Source of the DNA: Anaspis maculata
Taxonomy: Eukaryota > Arthropoda > Insecta > Coleoptera > Scraptiidae
Assembly: GCA_949128115.1 (NCBI GenBank)
Contig: OX421963.1
Location: forward strand, 84,577,602 to 84,641,601
Direction: 5' to 3'
DNA length: 64,000 nt
Shown here: positions 1 through 12,013 of the stretch, in pieces
How positions within the stretch are numbered: position 1 is the stretch's first letter
Layout: each line of letters starts with the position of its first letter
Made by a program: the position numbers and the translations under genes
The notes under the pieces: generated by a model
The model's database searches: none
What the model was told of the DNA's origin: nothing
Seen by the model: only the letters and a program-made list of their open reading frames with translations

Positions 1-440
1 TGGTTTCTTCGACTGGGTTCTTCCACATGAGTGCTCTTTTCCGAATCCGTCATTCTCCATTTTCTTTGACTTGACAGTTTGACATATTTTGTTGTGTTGT
101 TTTTAATTGTTTTATTATTTTGTTCGTATTGTGCTTTTTGTTTATTTTGTACATTTTGTCCATTCTGTCAGTCACATGTTAGGTGTTTTGAGAAAAGAAC
201 CATAAAAGACTAATTTTGCACTTATTTGCTTTGAGTAAATGACAATTTTCTGTGCAATGAGCGTGTTTCATTGAAGTCCACCTTGAACTCCACCTTCTTC
301 CCCCTCGGGTCGTTCACCTCATGAACAAAAGCGGATCAAAGGGTTAGGACGCGAACAAAAACGGGCAACGTAGGATTTCGATGATCAGAGGCCAAACACG
401 TGAAAATGTCACTGGGGGGTGCCGGGGGCGTACCATTACA
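1..440 (+). repeat. Left LTR, 3' portion
   Basis: This is the same sequence as 3659-4098. It carries a T-rich stretch, an ACCATAAAAGAC TATA-like motif near 200 and a GC-rich tail ending CCATTACA. The beginning of the LTR lies before base 1. Confidence 0.85.
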
Positions 441-443
441 GAG

Positions 444-456
444 TGGTGCCGTGACC
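444..456 (+). other. Primer-binding-site-like sequence
   Basis: TGGTGCCGTGACC starts three bases after the end of the left LTR, the position where a tRNA primer would anneal for minus-strand synthesis. The general form (TGGTGCC or TGGCGCC followed by a tRNA 3'-end complement) is typical of LTR elements. The donor tRNA was not identified. Confidence 0.55.
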
Positions 457-1010
457 AGGATTGTTCAAAGGAGGGGGACGCTGTGGGAAGACGGCAGGAT
501 TGTTCAAAAGGGGGGGACGCTGTGGGAAGACGGCAGGATTGTTCAAAGGGAAGGACGCTGTGGAAAGAAGTCTGGAGAAGTCTGGAGAAGCCATTTTTTT
601 TTGTCGGACTGTTCACAGAGGATTGTTCAAAAGGGGGGGACGCTGAGGGGAGAAGCCAGGAGTGTTCCAAAAAAGGATTTTTTCATCAAGTTTTTTTTTC
701 AATTTTCATCGGATTGTCCATGGAGAAAGGAAGGATTGTTCACGAGAGGAGAAACCAGGCTTGTCCACCGACGAGTTTTTTTTGTAAATCCGGATTGTCT
801 CAAGAATTGTCCCAAGGAGCGAGTTTTTTTTTGTGAATCCGGATTGTTCAAGACGAAGAATTGTTCAGAAAGGGAAGCGTTGAAATCAATTTTGTTTTTC
901 TCAAATCGGCATTGTTCATGAGGGAAAGCCTGTGGGAAGGGGGACAGAGATTTTTTTTGTCAAACCATCCAGACCAAGAGTGTTCAAAAAAGAGACCGAT
1001 GTTCAAAGAA
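455..1010 (+). repeat. Degenerate tandem repeats (GGATTGTTCAAA units) in the LTR element
   Basis: Units of about 40 bp start with GGATTGTTCAAA and continue with a G-rich GGGGGGACGCTGTGGGAAG part. They are clear and nearly exact at 456-580 and again near 620. They then decay into GGATTGTYCA motifs every 25-45 bp, often followed by T-runs, to about 1010. Open frames across this stretch are made by the repeat and are not credible proteins. Confidence 0.75.
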
Positions 1011-1889
1011 TATTTTTATTTATTTTTGTGTGAACCATTTACTGCTGATTCTGATTTTGTTTCATGAAATACCAATTTCAATCTTGTGGACGCTTGTACC
1101 TGACGTTGGACTGATTCTCTTGGAAATGGATTTTTCCCACATGACGATGGACGAGATGATGTACCTGATCCTGCCATCGCAGAAAAATTCAAGAACACTC
1201 ATCGGATTATTTCTGCCGAACCAGCAAGCTGTGCACAACCGAAACGTTTCTTGCTTCACGAAACATGATTCCAGCAACACCTGGTCTGTCGAACCCAAAC
1301 AACATCATGACCTGACATGCTCAATTGAACCAGTCACACCATCTTGCAAAACATCACCACTGACAATTCGCAAGACCTCGCCGCCATCTTGTTCAACACC
1401 ACTGTCTGACCACTGAACAAAGAAAAATCTTCTGCTGAGACGAAAAGAACATCAAAACATCACAGTCAGCTTGCTACCTGATACTACAACAATTTTAGCA
1501 CCGGGAATTTTCAAGAAACGTCATTGTCATCTTGTCTCCTGATGACAAAACTTCTCACCTGATGTCAACATCACCATTCATCAACATTTTGACTACATCA
1601 CCTCCTGGTTCCACTGAAGCGTCTTGTCTGAAGCAGAAATCACTCATTGCCTACACGAGTTCCAATTGTCAACAGAATGTCAAACCCTTGGTCACCAAAT
1701 GCAATCTAGGGGCGTCCGCCTTTTGTCTGGTTCCGAAGAAGTTGCTTGTCACTGAAGAAATCGAAACCGTTCTCACCACCATCTGGACCATGCTTAACTT
1801 TTATCGTCTAGGGGCGTTGCTCTTTTCACTGAACCACGGCTCTGAACGTTTTGTCAAGTTTTGTCTGGTTGCTTCTGGAGTCACCTTGG

Positions 1890-2002
1890 AAAAAGAAACA
1901 GAAGAAACAGAAGACAGCGAACAAGGAGAAAAAGAAGGACAACAATGAGAAAAAGAAGAACAACAAGAAGAAAAAGAAGATCACCAAGAAGAAAAAGCCA
2001 CA
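1890..2002 (+). repeat. Purine-rich (AAG/AAC)n tract of the LTR element interior
   Basis: Nearly pure A/G sequence (GAAAAAGAAGAACAACAAGA-type) over about 110 bases. It is followed by CAAGGGGCG at 2072-2080, which could be near a polypurine tract and the start of the right LTR, but no clear TG start could be fixed. Confidence 0.5.
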
Positions 2003-3454
2003 TCACATGACCTGTCTTGGGTTTGTTGAAGAACCTCCGTCATCGTCCTCTGTTCTCTTCCGTCGTTTCTTCAAGGGGCGTTCTGTGGGATTTCACCTTA
2101 TTTTACTATATTAAAATGTATAATTATTATAAGCCACGCCAAGGTTTAAAAATTCCCCTTCTAACGAAACAGGCACAAAAATGCGAACTTGTGTTAACCC
2201 ATGGTCGGGCAGATTTGATACGGTCACATTTGGGACTTTCGACCATAGTGTCGTCCGTCCTAAGATTGTAAATGGGTCGAGCGACGAGATTTTATTACTT
2301 TAAACGAGGGTGCCTTTGCCGTCTGCATGCACAGGAGAGTGAAAACGGGGGCAGAAAGATGCGGGTAGTTTTTCGAAGAGGTTGTGTTGTGCGTGTGTTT
2401 TGTAGGTAAATATTAATTTTTGTTGTATTTTTTTAAATCATTTGTGTATTCGTTTGTCGTTTCCTATTTAAATACTACTTGGTTTCGATTGATTAGTCAC
2501 TGCCGAATTAAATTAAAAGTACGTCCTTTTTATTGAAAAAAAAACATACGCTTAGATAATTTTAAAGGCACGCGTGCCGCTTTTGACTGGAATAATTCAA
2601 CGTGAAGTGTTTATTGCATTAACTTTGTCTGTTTGAATTTTATGTCCTAATTCTATGGTCAGATTAGTAATTTTTTGTATGTAATTTGTTTTTCATGTGT
2701 GCACTTGACTGTAATTTTGTGTCAAATTTTTGCTGAACGTCATTATCTGCGATATTTTTATGTTGTCATTTTTTTGTACAGATTTGTAGTCAACTCCTTT
2801 TTAATGTCAGTGCTGTCTCTTTGATCTGTCATAATCTTTGTGACAATATTCAGAGCCCTCCGTCTGTTCCGGTTCTCAAATATTTATCCTTTTTGTTTGT
2901 TTACTTCGAATTACCCCCCGAGATTTTGCAAATGGCGCTTGCGAGTATGATCGAGCCTTGATGTACCTATGTTACTAATATTTTCTTGAATACCGTGAAA
3001 GTCGTATTTCGTGTCATCACCCGCTTCCGCTCAACCTAACTTGACTGTTTTCAATGTTTTGTTTTGTACATGTGTCATTGGGTCCTACCGTCCAAGCAGG
3101 TTGTACGGTACCTTTTGTTGGGGTGTCATGTTAATTGATTTTGCTTTGTTTGTTATGAGATGTTTTTATGTCACCTGTCGGGGAATGGACTGGGACAGCA
3201 ATAGCGGATACGTTTGATTGGTTGCAACTTAGTCGCTTGCGACTCGCGTAACGAGGCAAATGTCAGCTTTTGTGGGTTAGGTTCTCTTTCAGTGTCCTCG
3301 GACACGGAATACGCCCACCGCCCCGCCATTCAGTATTATTTTGTAGTTATATTGTAGTGTTTTGTTTATTATGTCCTGTCTACTAACATGTCTTCAGTTG
3401 TTGTTTTTTTGTGTGTTTGTGTGAGTGTGGCGACCTTTTGTTTTGCGTATTATG

Positions 3455-3575
3455 CGTTCCTTTGCTTTGCGTTGCGTTGCTATGCGTTGCTTTGCGTTGC
3501 TTTGCGTTGCTTTGCGTTACTTTGCGTTGCTTTGCGTTACTTTGCGTTGTGTTGCGTTACTTTGCGTTATTTGCT
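3455..3575 (+). repeat. 10-bp minisatellite (CTTTGCGTTG)n
   Basis: About a dozen slightly varying CTTTGCGTTG/A units lie just upstream of the visible right LTR copy. The Cys/Leu/Ala-rich open frames here simply translate the repeat. It may lie inside the LTR, whose left boundary is not known. Confidence 0.8.
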
Positions 3576-3658
3576 GCGTTGCGGTAGGGAGAGCAAAGTC
3601 TCAGTGAGTTTTACATTTTGTCACATGTTTGAGAACCTTTTCTTTGAGCTTAACTCCG

Positions 3659-4098
3659 TGGTTTCTTCGACTGGGTTCTTCCACATGAGTGCTCTTTTCC
3701 GAATCCGTCATTCTCCATTTTCTTTGACTTGACAGTTTGACATATTTTGTTGTGTTGTTTTTAATTGTTTTATTATTTTGTTCGTATTGTGCTTTTTGTT
3801 TATTTTGTACATTTTGTCCATTCTGTCAGTCACATGTTAGGTGTTTTGAGAAAAGAACCATAAAAGACTAATTTTGCACTTATTTGCTTTGAGTAAATGA
3901 CAATTTTCTGTGCAATGAGCGTGTTTCATTGAAGTCCACCTTGAACTCCACCTTCTTCCCCCTCGGGTCGTTCACCTCATGAACAAAAGCGGATCAAAGG
4001 GTTAGGACGCGAACAAAAACGGGCAACGTAGGATTTCGATGATCAGAGGCCAAACACGTGAAAATGTCACTGGGGGGTGCCGGGGGCGTACCATTACA
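3659..4098 (+). repeat. Right LTR (minimum extent)
   Basis: Direct repeat of 1-440 with no difference seen. The LTR ends at 4098 (CCATTACA) and unique sequence starts at 4099. The true left edge is upstream because the matching left copy is truncated by the window edge. Confidence 0.85.
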
Positions 4099-5794
4099 TT
4101 GTTTTGAACGAATTTCGAAAACATGTAAATTTTTTCAGGCAGCACTTAAGTATCCCAAAATATACGTTCAGAATTATCCGTTTCGTCAGAATTCAACTGA
4201 ATATTCAGTCGGCGCATCAAAAACTCTAGAACGGTCACCTATCACCCATCAACGGTTTTAGATTTCCACAACACAACGTATACCATCAGATGAGATAAGC
4301 ATAATGCAGCTTTCTTGTTGGACATTAGTGGTCGTTGAATAATCCCATTTTTAGTCAGAAATACTATGAATAAAGATCCCATCGATGAATGAAATCACAC
4401 TTGAATGAAACCGATGTTGAATCACTGCAACTATGGACTGAACCTTCGAAGGTTTTGATTCTCACTTTTCGGAGCTTTGTGCGTATATACATATAGGAAT
4501 GATACCAAGCATTACAAGAGGAATAGAATAAGCATAAGAAAACTATGGAATACAATTTTTTTTTATTGAAGCTCATATTATTTTATTTACATATCATATT
4601 TACCTATATCATATCTCGACATATAATGCGTGTTATGAGATTTCGCCATTATTTTATGGGCTTTGATTCGTAATTATTAAAGCGAAAACGATTAAAATTG
4701 ATTTGTTGTTTGTTAATAACCCGCGCGTTGAGGAATATCAAGCCAATCCTCAAGATCGTAAAGTTTTATGGCATTTGTAGAAGAAGAAACTTATTGAAAT
4801 TACATATGCGCAAAGGTAATAATAATCAAATCGGTACCGGACCTGAGCCTTTCTCAATGTTTTTATACATGATGAGAAGTATGATCTTTGCCTGCGGCTG
4901 TTTTGCTAATTACTTGAAAAATCTGAAAAAACCATTATAGTGCCACGTGAGAGATTAACGTACAGGAATAAAAGCCTATGCTGGGAGGCATTGAGCATCA
5001 TCATAACGAGTCTGAGGAGGGTGAAACGTATGGAACCTTCAATAGCGTATGATCATAAAATCATATTGAATTGTACTCACTGATGTCATTTTTATGATGA
5101 TATTTTTGAAGTACGTGTGGACTTTGGTCACAATAAGAAGGAATGCCTATGAAGCCGCAGTCTAACCGCACTTCAAATGAAGTCGACTCCATGTTCGACA
5201 ATGAGAATGGTAGTTACTGGAAACGTTAATACGACCAAAACAAAGCGTTTCATTTCAATTTTGCTGACAACGTTTCCAATACGTACAAAATGAAGCTTTC
5301 TGCCATTGTCAAAAAATTACCGTTGAATGAACGGAGCTTGAAGAATATTCAATTGGCGTTGATATGATTCAAGAGTTCAAGACTCATCTCTGGTTGAAAA
5401 ATCAACGTTTTATTTCTATATTTGACAAAAACATTCTCAAGACGGAAGGACATAAGTAAGCGCTATATTGTTGTCAAAAAATGATCGATGAATTAATTTC
5501 GATGGGAACGTTCTAAAGACGTACAAAGTAAACCTATATTATTGTAGATGAAGGCTCTTGGCGTCCGCGTACTCGTAAAATAGCGTGAAATGTGCTGGTT
5601 TTTTCCAAGAGAGACCAAGAGAGGACGCCTCAATTTTTCACTTTTTGCTTTGGCAAATGCCAGTCCAAATAAATACAAAAGTATAACCCGATCTCATCAT
5701 TCGCTGGGTTATCTTATACTCTATTGTTACGAGCGGCGAGACTCTCGTGTGCATTCTGGAGCACACGCGGCCCTTCTAGACCATTCGTACACAT
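4099..5794. other. Intergenic AT-rich DNA, no gene recognised
   Basis: No open frame here has recognisable domains. From about 5200 the sequence becomes rich in AACGTT/ACGTTT motifs, the start of the repeat-like stretch described separately. Confidence 0.6.
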
Positions 5795-6560
5795 TGTGGC
5801 GAATTGGAGACTCCAACGTGCGAGTAAGATACATCTGTCCATTTGGCGGAGGTGCCACGTCTTAACACGCCGGAATTACACGCGAAGGTGATTGACGTTT
5901 GGAGAGCGGTCGCAATTCGCATGCAGCGACACCAATATGGAATTTGCTGGAGAACCCGTGGAAGATTACAGAACAATAGTCGCAGGTATACTCGTATAAA
6001 TACACGAATCGTCCTACGGAGTAGAATTTAATCAGAACGATAGCGAGCGATACTCAAGCACACGATCATTGAATAAGTCTAAGTACAGGAACCAATAAAC
6101 TATCTGAACTGTATAAAAATTGTACATATATAATCGAGGCCGTAGCCAGATACCTGCTAGTTATTCTTGGGTGTATGTTGGATTTTTACAATAACTTGAT
6201 TTTTCTTCGTATTCCAAAGATTGTACTTTTGGGAATCGATTCATTGAACGTTTTGAAACCACTGCCGCTGGAGAAAACGTTCAAAAGACGTCTGACCAGA
6301 CGTTAACAGAAATGTGCAAACGAGCGACATCCGACTGTTGAATCAACGTTGCCGTTCAAACGTTGAATTCCGTATATATTCGAAATTATATATACTATAT
6401 TATATTACTATATTCCGGCGTCTCCAGAACGTTTGATTTCACATTTTATAATGTTGATTTGAAGCAAGAGCAACGCTGAAAGTAACGTCCCATAAACGTT
6501 TGAAAAGCGTTTTGAGCACAGCTGATTCGGCCTTTCAAACGCGTTTTGAAACTTCGTCGG
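5210..6560. repeat. AACGTT-rich degenerate repeat region
   Basis: Many scattered AACGTT, AAACGTTC and TTTGAACGTT-like words occur, densest at 6240-6560, on both strands. The same composition recurs at 24540-24840. This suggests a decayed tandem or palindromic repeat family; no unit length is evident. Confidence 0.45.
5795..5865 (-). repeat. Dispersed repeat family R1, copy 1
   Basis: On the minus strand it reads GGCACCTCCGCCAAATGGAC, then a TATCTTACTCGC stretch, then GTTGGAGTCTCCA. The same ordered blocks recur six more times in the window (10.3, 19.0, 22.0, 33.4, 47.7 and 48.9 kb). Confidence 0.65.
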
Positions 6561-8340
6561 GGAAGTTTTGGAGTGACATAGCCGATTTTCTCTTCCTCTC
6601 TGGACTTTTTTGTCGAACATTACGTTCTGTGCATCATATCGTCTTGGAACACAACGCACTGTAGTGGTCAGCCCCAAAAATCGAGAAGAAATGATAATTT
6701 TGAAAATGATCATTTCTTCGACTTTGATCTATCACGCAGATCAAGTCTTGGACACAGATACACAAAATATTGTTCGACATCGACTGCTGACTTAGCACAC
6801 TCAAAGCTTGAGTTAGTTTCAAGTTTATTTCTGTTGTTTTCTTACTAACTCGGTCTGCCGATGTTGAGTGTTCAAAATAAAAGATTCGTGAACTTCCCAT
6901 GCGCCGCTTAGCTTAGAACTGATTGTCATGGCGATGGCGTTATGTTAGAAAAAATAGTTCAAGCTATCCGTCTCTGCTGATCATTTCAATAGCATATATT
7001 TGGACAGTAAAAAAAAAACGACCTAACTCAAAGTTGGACGATACCCACTTCTTGACGTACCAACCAGTGAAAACTAAAATAATAATTGAAAAAATGACTT
7101 TACAAGTATGTTCCCGGGAACCAAGCCTTTGGCCTTGCTTTGCTTCCTTGGCTTGTCAGCAGCTTCATAAAAATAATGCCATTACAAAACTTCCGATAAT
7201 AGAACCAGAAAGCGCATCAACTGTCAAAGTGTAGCTCCATTAATAATTGGCTCCAAAAAGAAGCAAAATCAGAAACTAACAAAGGGAAGAAACTAATAAC
7301 CAAGGTGATTACAGATTTCGGATTATATAACAAAAACAAAGGAAAGATTCAGGTAGAAAAGTGAAGAAGATAAAGGGAACAATGCATGACAAATGAATAC
7401 CTACAGCAACAGGTAAAAATAACATAACCTCAAAAAATATCATTCTTCACATTTGCAAGACTCCCAATCAGGAGAAAATGATCAAAAGAACTAATCATAG
7501 AATATAGAAAAAATGGCCGTCAGTTCCACAAAAAAGATGATCAGCGATCAAGGCTGATTGCAGATCAACTGCACTTTTTTCTGCTGAATGCTAGGTGATC
7601 ACTCAGAAGAAATGCCTGAATTCTGTACTAGACCCATCATCTTTTCATTATTGAGGAATAAACCAGCATTTCCATTGATCAGTCAGCTACAAATTGACAA
7701 ACAAAAATCTCAAATCAACTAATCTCGTGATATCTGTTTTGTGGAACCCACGGTGAGTTCTTCTTCCATAAAATACAAGGAAATATTTAAAAAAGCAAAA
7801 AAAGTCCATCAATTTTGTCTGGGTGAAAACTAGATAGATGCCTTTCGCCTTCATGAACTTCCAAACTGCTCAACAATGAAAGTGTTACAAATCAAAAATT
7901 TACCCAATTTCGAACCGCTGTAACTTTTGATTGCCACAAACGATTTTGATTTTGTTAAAAATACTGGATAGCCCAATTTTTTGGCCATCGTTCTTGTCAA
8001 TATGAAATGCATAGAGCCTTTTATCAAATTTTTAGAGGGTGCTGAACAGAGCAGTGCAAAATTGATGAAAGTTCAACATACACCTGTTTTCGTAAAAAAA
8101 AAAATTTCAGGATCATTAACACCAAATTTATGAAGAATGATGTGTTTCCTCGAAACGGTTTTCAAATTTTCGGGATTCCAGTCGAAACATGTGATTTTTT
8201 ATTGTGAATACTGTACCGGGTGACCATTTGAAAACTATTCACCTGCAATAACTCCCGATTCCTAGTGAATATTTCTTCGAGCAAAACATGTCGATTTTTA
8301 TATCAAATGGGACATCTAAAACATACAATGGCAAATTTCT
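5866..8340. other. Intergenic DNA without recognised genes
   Basis: AT-rich, with a short hairpin at 6685-6720 (AGAAATGAT paired with ATCATTTCT). Small open frames at 6408-7234 show no domain or codon pattern that supports a gene. From about 7860 the text resembles decayed repeat sequence. Confidence 0.5.
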
Positions 8341-8745
8341 ATCTTCAGCCCCCTCGCCCCCACTTACCCCAACTTTGAAATTTCAAAAGACACTACCTAC
8401 CTTGCGATACATCAAATTGAAGAAAGTTAAATTTTCTTTCTGAAAAAAATATTTGCAAAATTTGTAACCCCACCTTGTTCCTTCTCCCTAACAATTCTCC
8501 GACTGTCCTATTTTCAATTCTGTGTCCCTCAATTCTTCCCAATTCAGTGAGTGTCATCATAGAAAACATCGAAGAAACGAATTTTTGGTGGAAAAAGTGC
8601 CACCCAAATAGACCCCTTTGCTCTCCCCTACCTCAGCTTTAAAATTCAAGAAAACACCACCTACTTTGTGATACATCAAATTGAAGGGAATTGAATTCTC
8701 CTTCCAAAAACAATTTTTCTGAAATTTTCAACCCCTTCCCAAATA
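8340..8745 (+). repeat. Imperfect tandem duplication, period about 265 bp
   Basis: The stretch at 8340-8500 (C-rich start, ACACTACCTACC, GATACATCAAATTGAAG, then AACCCC...TTC) reappears diverged at 8610-8745 (ACACCACCTACTTTG, GATACATCAAATTGAAG, then AACCCCTTCCC). Confidence 0.65.
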
Positions 8746-10300
8746 AATTAGACATTTGGAGTATTTTGTGAGGAAAATGAAGGGTTTTGAAAATTTTGGA
8801 AAAATTTTGTCCATGGAGGAAATTCGATTTCCTTATTTCTTTGAATCATAGAACACAAAGGCTTGACCACGTCTTTCTGTCCCAAATTCACGATTTATCA
8901 AAGTGACAGTGGATTTTTTTTTTCAAAACTTGGGAATGTCCCTCAATGTTTACAGTTAATTTTTTTTATCCAATCCTATTGAATAATGCACGCATTATCA
9001 CGCGCATACATGCCTGCATTTTCCAATAAGACTGAATGAGGCATAGTATTCGTCTCGCAGGTGATGCTATCACTCATTTGGATGCTTTACGACACGAGCC
9101 TTGGCAAACTGGATCCTCATGAGTAAGAAACAATCATCACCCGCTTGTTGAATGATATACTATCACAATATACACAAGTGAACAATGATATTATGGTGTC
9201 AATATGGAAGTGATGAAAAACTCTTTCGAATGAAAAAATCAAACATCAGGAATCAAATATGTCCCTAATATTTGTTTAGTCATTTTATGTCATTTCATGT
9301 CATTCAACAGTGAAACAAAATACCCTGGACATATTTGAATTCTGAAATGGTTATTCCATCATTCTCAAAAAATAGATGTTTTTAGAGATGGCATAAATCT
9401 TTTGATTTTTTTCAAAATAAATCCAGAAGTTGATTGCATATTTGTAATTGGATAACAATGTGAATCGATTGTGGTAATAAAAAACAGAGTGTTTTGGGAA
9501 AAATTCGGAAAAAATGCGACATCCTGTACATGAGAGAAAATAGAAACATATATTTGACATATTCAGAAACTATACGATACTAATAGTTCCAGGAAAGTTT
9601 TTCTTTTTTGAATTATCTCGCAGTGGAAGTTTTTTATAAGGGTGTATCCGTCTCGCGTGAACACCTGTACATAGGTAAATTCTGTTTAATCGATATTTCA
9701 CAATGTCTATTTACACCATTAAGAAAAAACCTGGAAGGCTGGAGAACGAATTCATGATGACCTTTTTTAGTCAGTTTTAGGGAAGTTGAAGGTGTGACAG
9801 ATTTTTTTCCATAATATCGGCCAGGAAGAGAGTTTTATTATTTTCAATGGAGCAATTTGAAAATTCCAAGTAGAAGCGGATGGAGGCTAAGGGGTTGAAT
9901 AGGAAACAAAAACTTGCCTAATCCTTTTTGGTACGGTGGGTATTGGTGCATTGTTTTCGCCAGTGGGGGGTATGGAAGATACCCCACAGCGAAATACGGT
10001 GCATTATATGCTTTGGATTTATTTGTCAAAACTCGGATTCATATGAGCATTTTGAATTTGTTACTTTCGCTGTGGAGACTTCACGTGTTTAGTTTTTAGA
10101 AGCTTTAAATTTTGCAAGCAATTATTGGGGAGAATTTCCAATAGGCTGGAAATCGGCTTGAAACGTTCGTGTTGTTAGATATAAATATTGGAAACATCTC
10201 GAACTTCTAAGCTTCACCATACAGACTACAGAGTAGCATATTTACACAGGCATCTCTAAGTTTCGTGAAATAAAGGAGATCGAGCTGTAAAACAGTCCGG
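8746..10300. other. Intergenic AT-rich DNA
   Basis: No gene is recognised. A small local palindrome, GGGGTATGGAAGATACCCC, sits at 9966-9984 between two GGTGCATT words. Confidence 0.5.
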
Positions 10301-10425
10301 CAGCTTCGCTATCAACCTGGCAAGCTATCGAACGGCTCCTCCGCCAAATGAACGGGTTTGTGGTCTATCCTCGTCTGACTCTCCGGGCTTCTGACTCATT
10401 AACGAATCGGAATCTCCAGAAAATG
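10300..10425 (+). repeat. Dispersed repeat family R1, copy 2
   Basis: GGCTCCTCCGCCAAATGAAC followed by GGGTTTGTGGTCTATCC and CTCTCCGG, then an AATCTCCAG block. It is preceded by CGGCAGCTTCGCTATCAACC, shared in part with the 19.0-kb and 47.7-kb copies. Confidence 0.65.
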
Positions 10426-10519
10426 TAACCTCCCAGTAGGCTATGGCCGATCCAAAAATTCCATTTGGAAATAATATAACAGAACAAAATTACAGTAGAT
10501 AAGTACCTAGTGGAAACTA

Positions 10520-10591
10520 GCCGGCCGGTAGCTCAGAAGCTTAGCGAAGCACACTACCAACCTGGAGGTCCCAGGAATAAATCCGGCCGGC
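10520..10591 (+). tRNA. tRNA-like sequence (pseudo-tRNA or SINE head)
   Basis: The 72-nt segment is bracketed by complementary GCCGGCC and GGCCGGC. It contains an A-box-like TAGCTCAGAAG at the right distance from the 5' end. A degenerate B-box, GGAATAAATCC, sits just before the 3' acceptor strand. The middle has CTACCAA in the anticodon-loop position, but the anticodon stem (CACAC-type with CCTGG) does not pair and the TTCRA of the T loop is lost. It is therefore more likely a tRNA pseudogene or a SINE head than a working tRNA. Confidence 0.4.
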
Positions 10592-10599
10592 AGCATGAC

Positions 10600-11634
10600 A
10601 TTTTTCAAAGCAATAAATATACTGTGACATCAAAATATTATGTACTTCATAAACGGAATAATAAAGTGTCAAACTTCTATAACCCATGCAAAGAGGGTTG
10701 AGAAGGAGGAAAACAATGTAGTAGTAGAAACTAAGTTAACATAGATTCGAATCTTGAGGTAGCACTTTCATCCATAGTATCAAAGCTACTAACTTCAGTA
10801 TCAATTTCAGTATTTTAGACTCACCTACTTCCATTTTCCTTTTGAATTACGAATCAAATTTGGAGTATTCTAGTTCTAGAGCTGGTTCAAATTGTTTGTT
10901 AGGTCTAGTTGTTACTTTGTGAACATGATGAATAAAATAATTTAAATGGACTGGTCGTACTGATAAGTGAAAAATTCAAGCAAAATCGATGAAACTTGAC
11001 TAATTCTAAACATTTTCAGAACGAGTTCTGGAGCGGAAGGTATGCAACCGTTCGAGCATCTTCCTACTTCACTCAACTTCTGCAATATGCTATTCAAATT
11101 GTACACGCTAAGTCATATTTTGTACAATCGAACAAACCGAAGTCAAAAGGCCTGATTTTCCAAAAGCTAAATTTTGCCGTTTCCGGTCAAATAATTTTAT
11201 GTCAATTTAGGAAAAGTTAGCGTTCTCCGTCTAGATTTGCACATTATGTACCAAAATCTATACACGATATCAGAATAGTCCATGCGAGCTCTTTGATAAT
11301 AAATGCAAAAATGGATCAGGAGATCCAAAAGAAGAAAAAGAAAAAAGAAACGCATCTTCGCAATGAGCCATCAAAGTTCTCAAATCGATCATCACGCGAC
11401 GGAAGCTCTCTGCGGAAACCTCAAGCATCACAAAACGCTCCGCTAAACTGAACCATAGCATAAAGCGTTCGATCTTCCCCACCCCGCGGCTCCATACCCA
11501 CCACCTCGATCACACCAATGACTCGAAACTTATGACATAAAAAAGAAGATGCTTGTCTGTACGACACTAATTCAAACATCAATATTTTATCCCTCCTATG
11601 GGCCCCCACCGTATAAGCCCACAACACAGATCCA
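10600..11634. other. Upstream flank of the knirps-family gene
   Basis: Unique-looking AT-rich DNA with no recognised coding sequence. GC content rises after 11300 towards the presumed promoter region. Confidence 0.4.
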
Positions 11635-11657
11635 ACACACACACACACACACACACA
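11635..11657 (+). repeat. (AC)n microsatellite
   Basis: An uninterrupted AC dinucleotide run just upstream of the presumed first exon. Confidence 0.95.
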
Positions 11658-11986
11658 TACACATGCACTATCTTCGGCACACTATACTACCACAGGTAGA
11701 GAGGATCCCCTCTCCACCAGCGGCACCCAACTTGGAGGAGTTTCCATGCCTCACTCGATCTTCGCCGTGCTCCATCACAACATCACGCATTTCAGTACGC
11801 CACACTTCACTTCCCGATACAGAGGCCGTGTCTCTTCGGGCAACCCCTTTCTTCGCCAGCGCACGTGGGCATACGGCCGCAAAGTGTTATCGAGTGTCGT
11901 CGTCCAGTGAAAGTGCAAGTGCCGAGTGCAAAGACTTTATACAAAGACTATATACTATAGAAAAATAGAGAGAAGAGAAAACAGTC
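11658..11986 (+). promoter_or_regulatory. Probable promoter and 5'UTR of the knirps-family gene
   Basis: A relatively GC-rich, non-repetitive stretch between the microsatellite and the candidate start codon. Its last third (TCCAGTGAAAGTGCAAGTGC and following) has the AGTG-rich look of an insect 5'UTR. A TCAGT initiator-like word lies at 11792-11796. An in-frame TAG at 11966-11968 closes the frame upstream of the ATG. The start site cannot be fixed from sequence alone. Confidence 0.45.
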
Positions 11987-12013
11987 ATGATGATGTGTGA
12001 AGTGGACTCCTCG
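11987..12013 (+). CDS. kni/knrl/eg: Candidate coding exon 1 of the knirps-family receptor
   Basis: ATG-ATG-ATG-TGT-GAA-GTG-GAC-TCC-TCG runs directly into a strong donor, GTGAGT at 12014, in phase 0. The next coding exon starts in phase 0 with ATG AAC CAG, so the join reads MMMCEVDSS then [11 protein letters not shown]. Support is the start after an in-frame stop at 11966-11968, the consensus donor, the matching phase and the 5'UTR-like sequence upstream. It is only nine codons, so composition gives no help. The alternative is that this exon is non-coding leader, or unrelated, and translation starts at 43024. Confidence 0.6.

Larger units (their letters stand above)
1..4098 (+). mobile_element. 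Non-autonomous LTR retroelement, 5' end cut by the window
   Basis: Bases 1-440 recur as a direct repeat at 3659-4098 with a constant offset of 3658. I saw no mismatch or indel, so the two LTRs appear identical and the insertion young. Both copies end in ATTACA. The left copy is followed three bases later by a primer-binding-site-like sequence. The interior has short repeats and only small unrecognised open frames; no gag, protease, reverse transcriptase or integrase is visible, so it must be mobilised in trans. The 5' boundary of the LTR is outside the window for the left copy and unresolved for the right copy: it could lie anywhere between about 2080 and 3659. The PBS style suggests a BEL/Pao-type parent, but this is inference. 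Confidence 0.8.

Noticed and set aside
3388..3732. Cys/Leu/Ala-rich open frame resembling a membrane protein
   Set aside because: Produced by the CTTTGCGTTG minisatellite and runs into the LTR.
10520..10591. Functional tRNA gene
   Set aside because: Anticodon stem unpaired and T-loop consensus lost, so it was kept only as tRNA-like.
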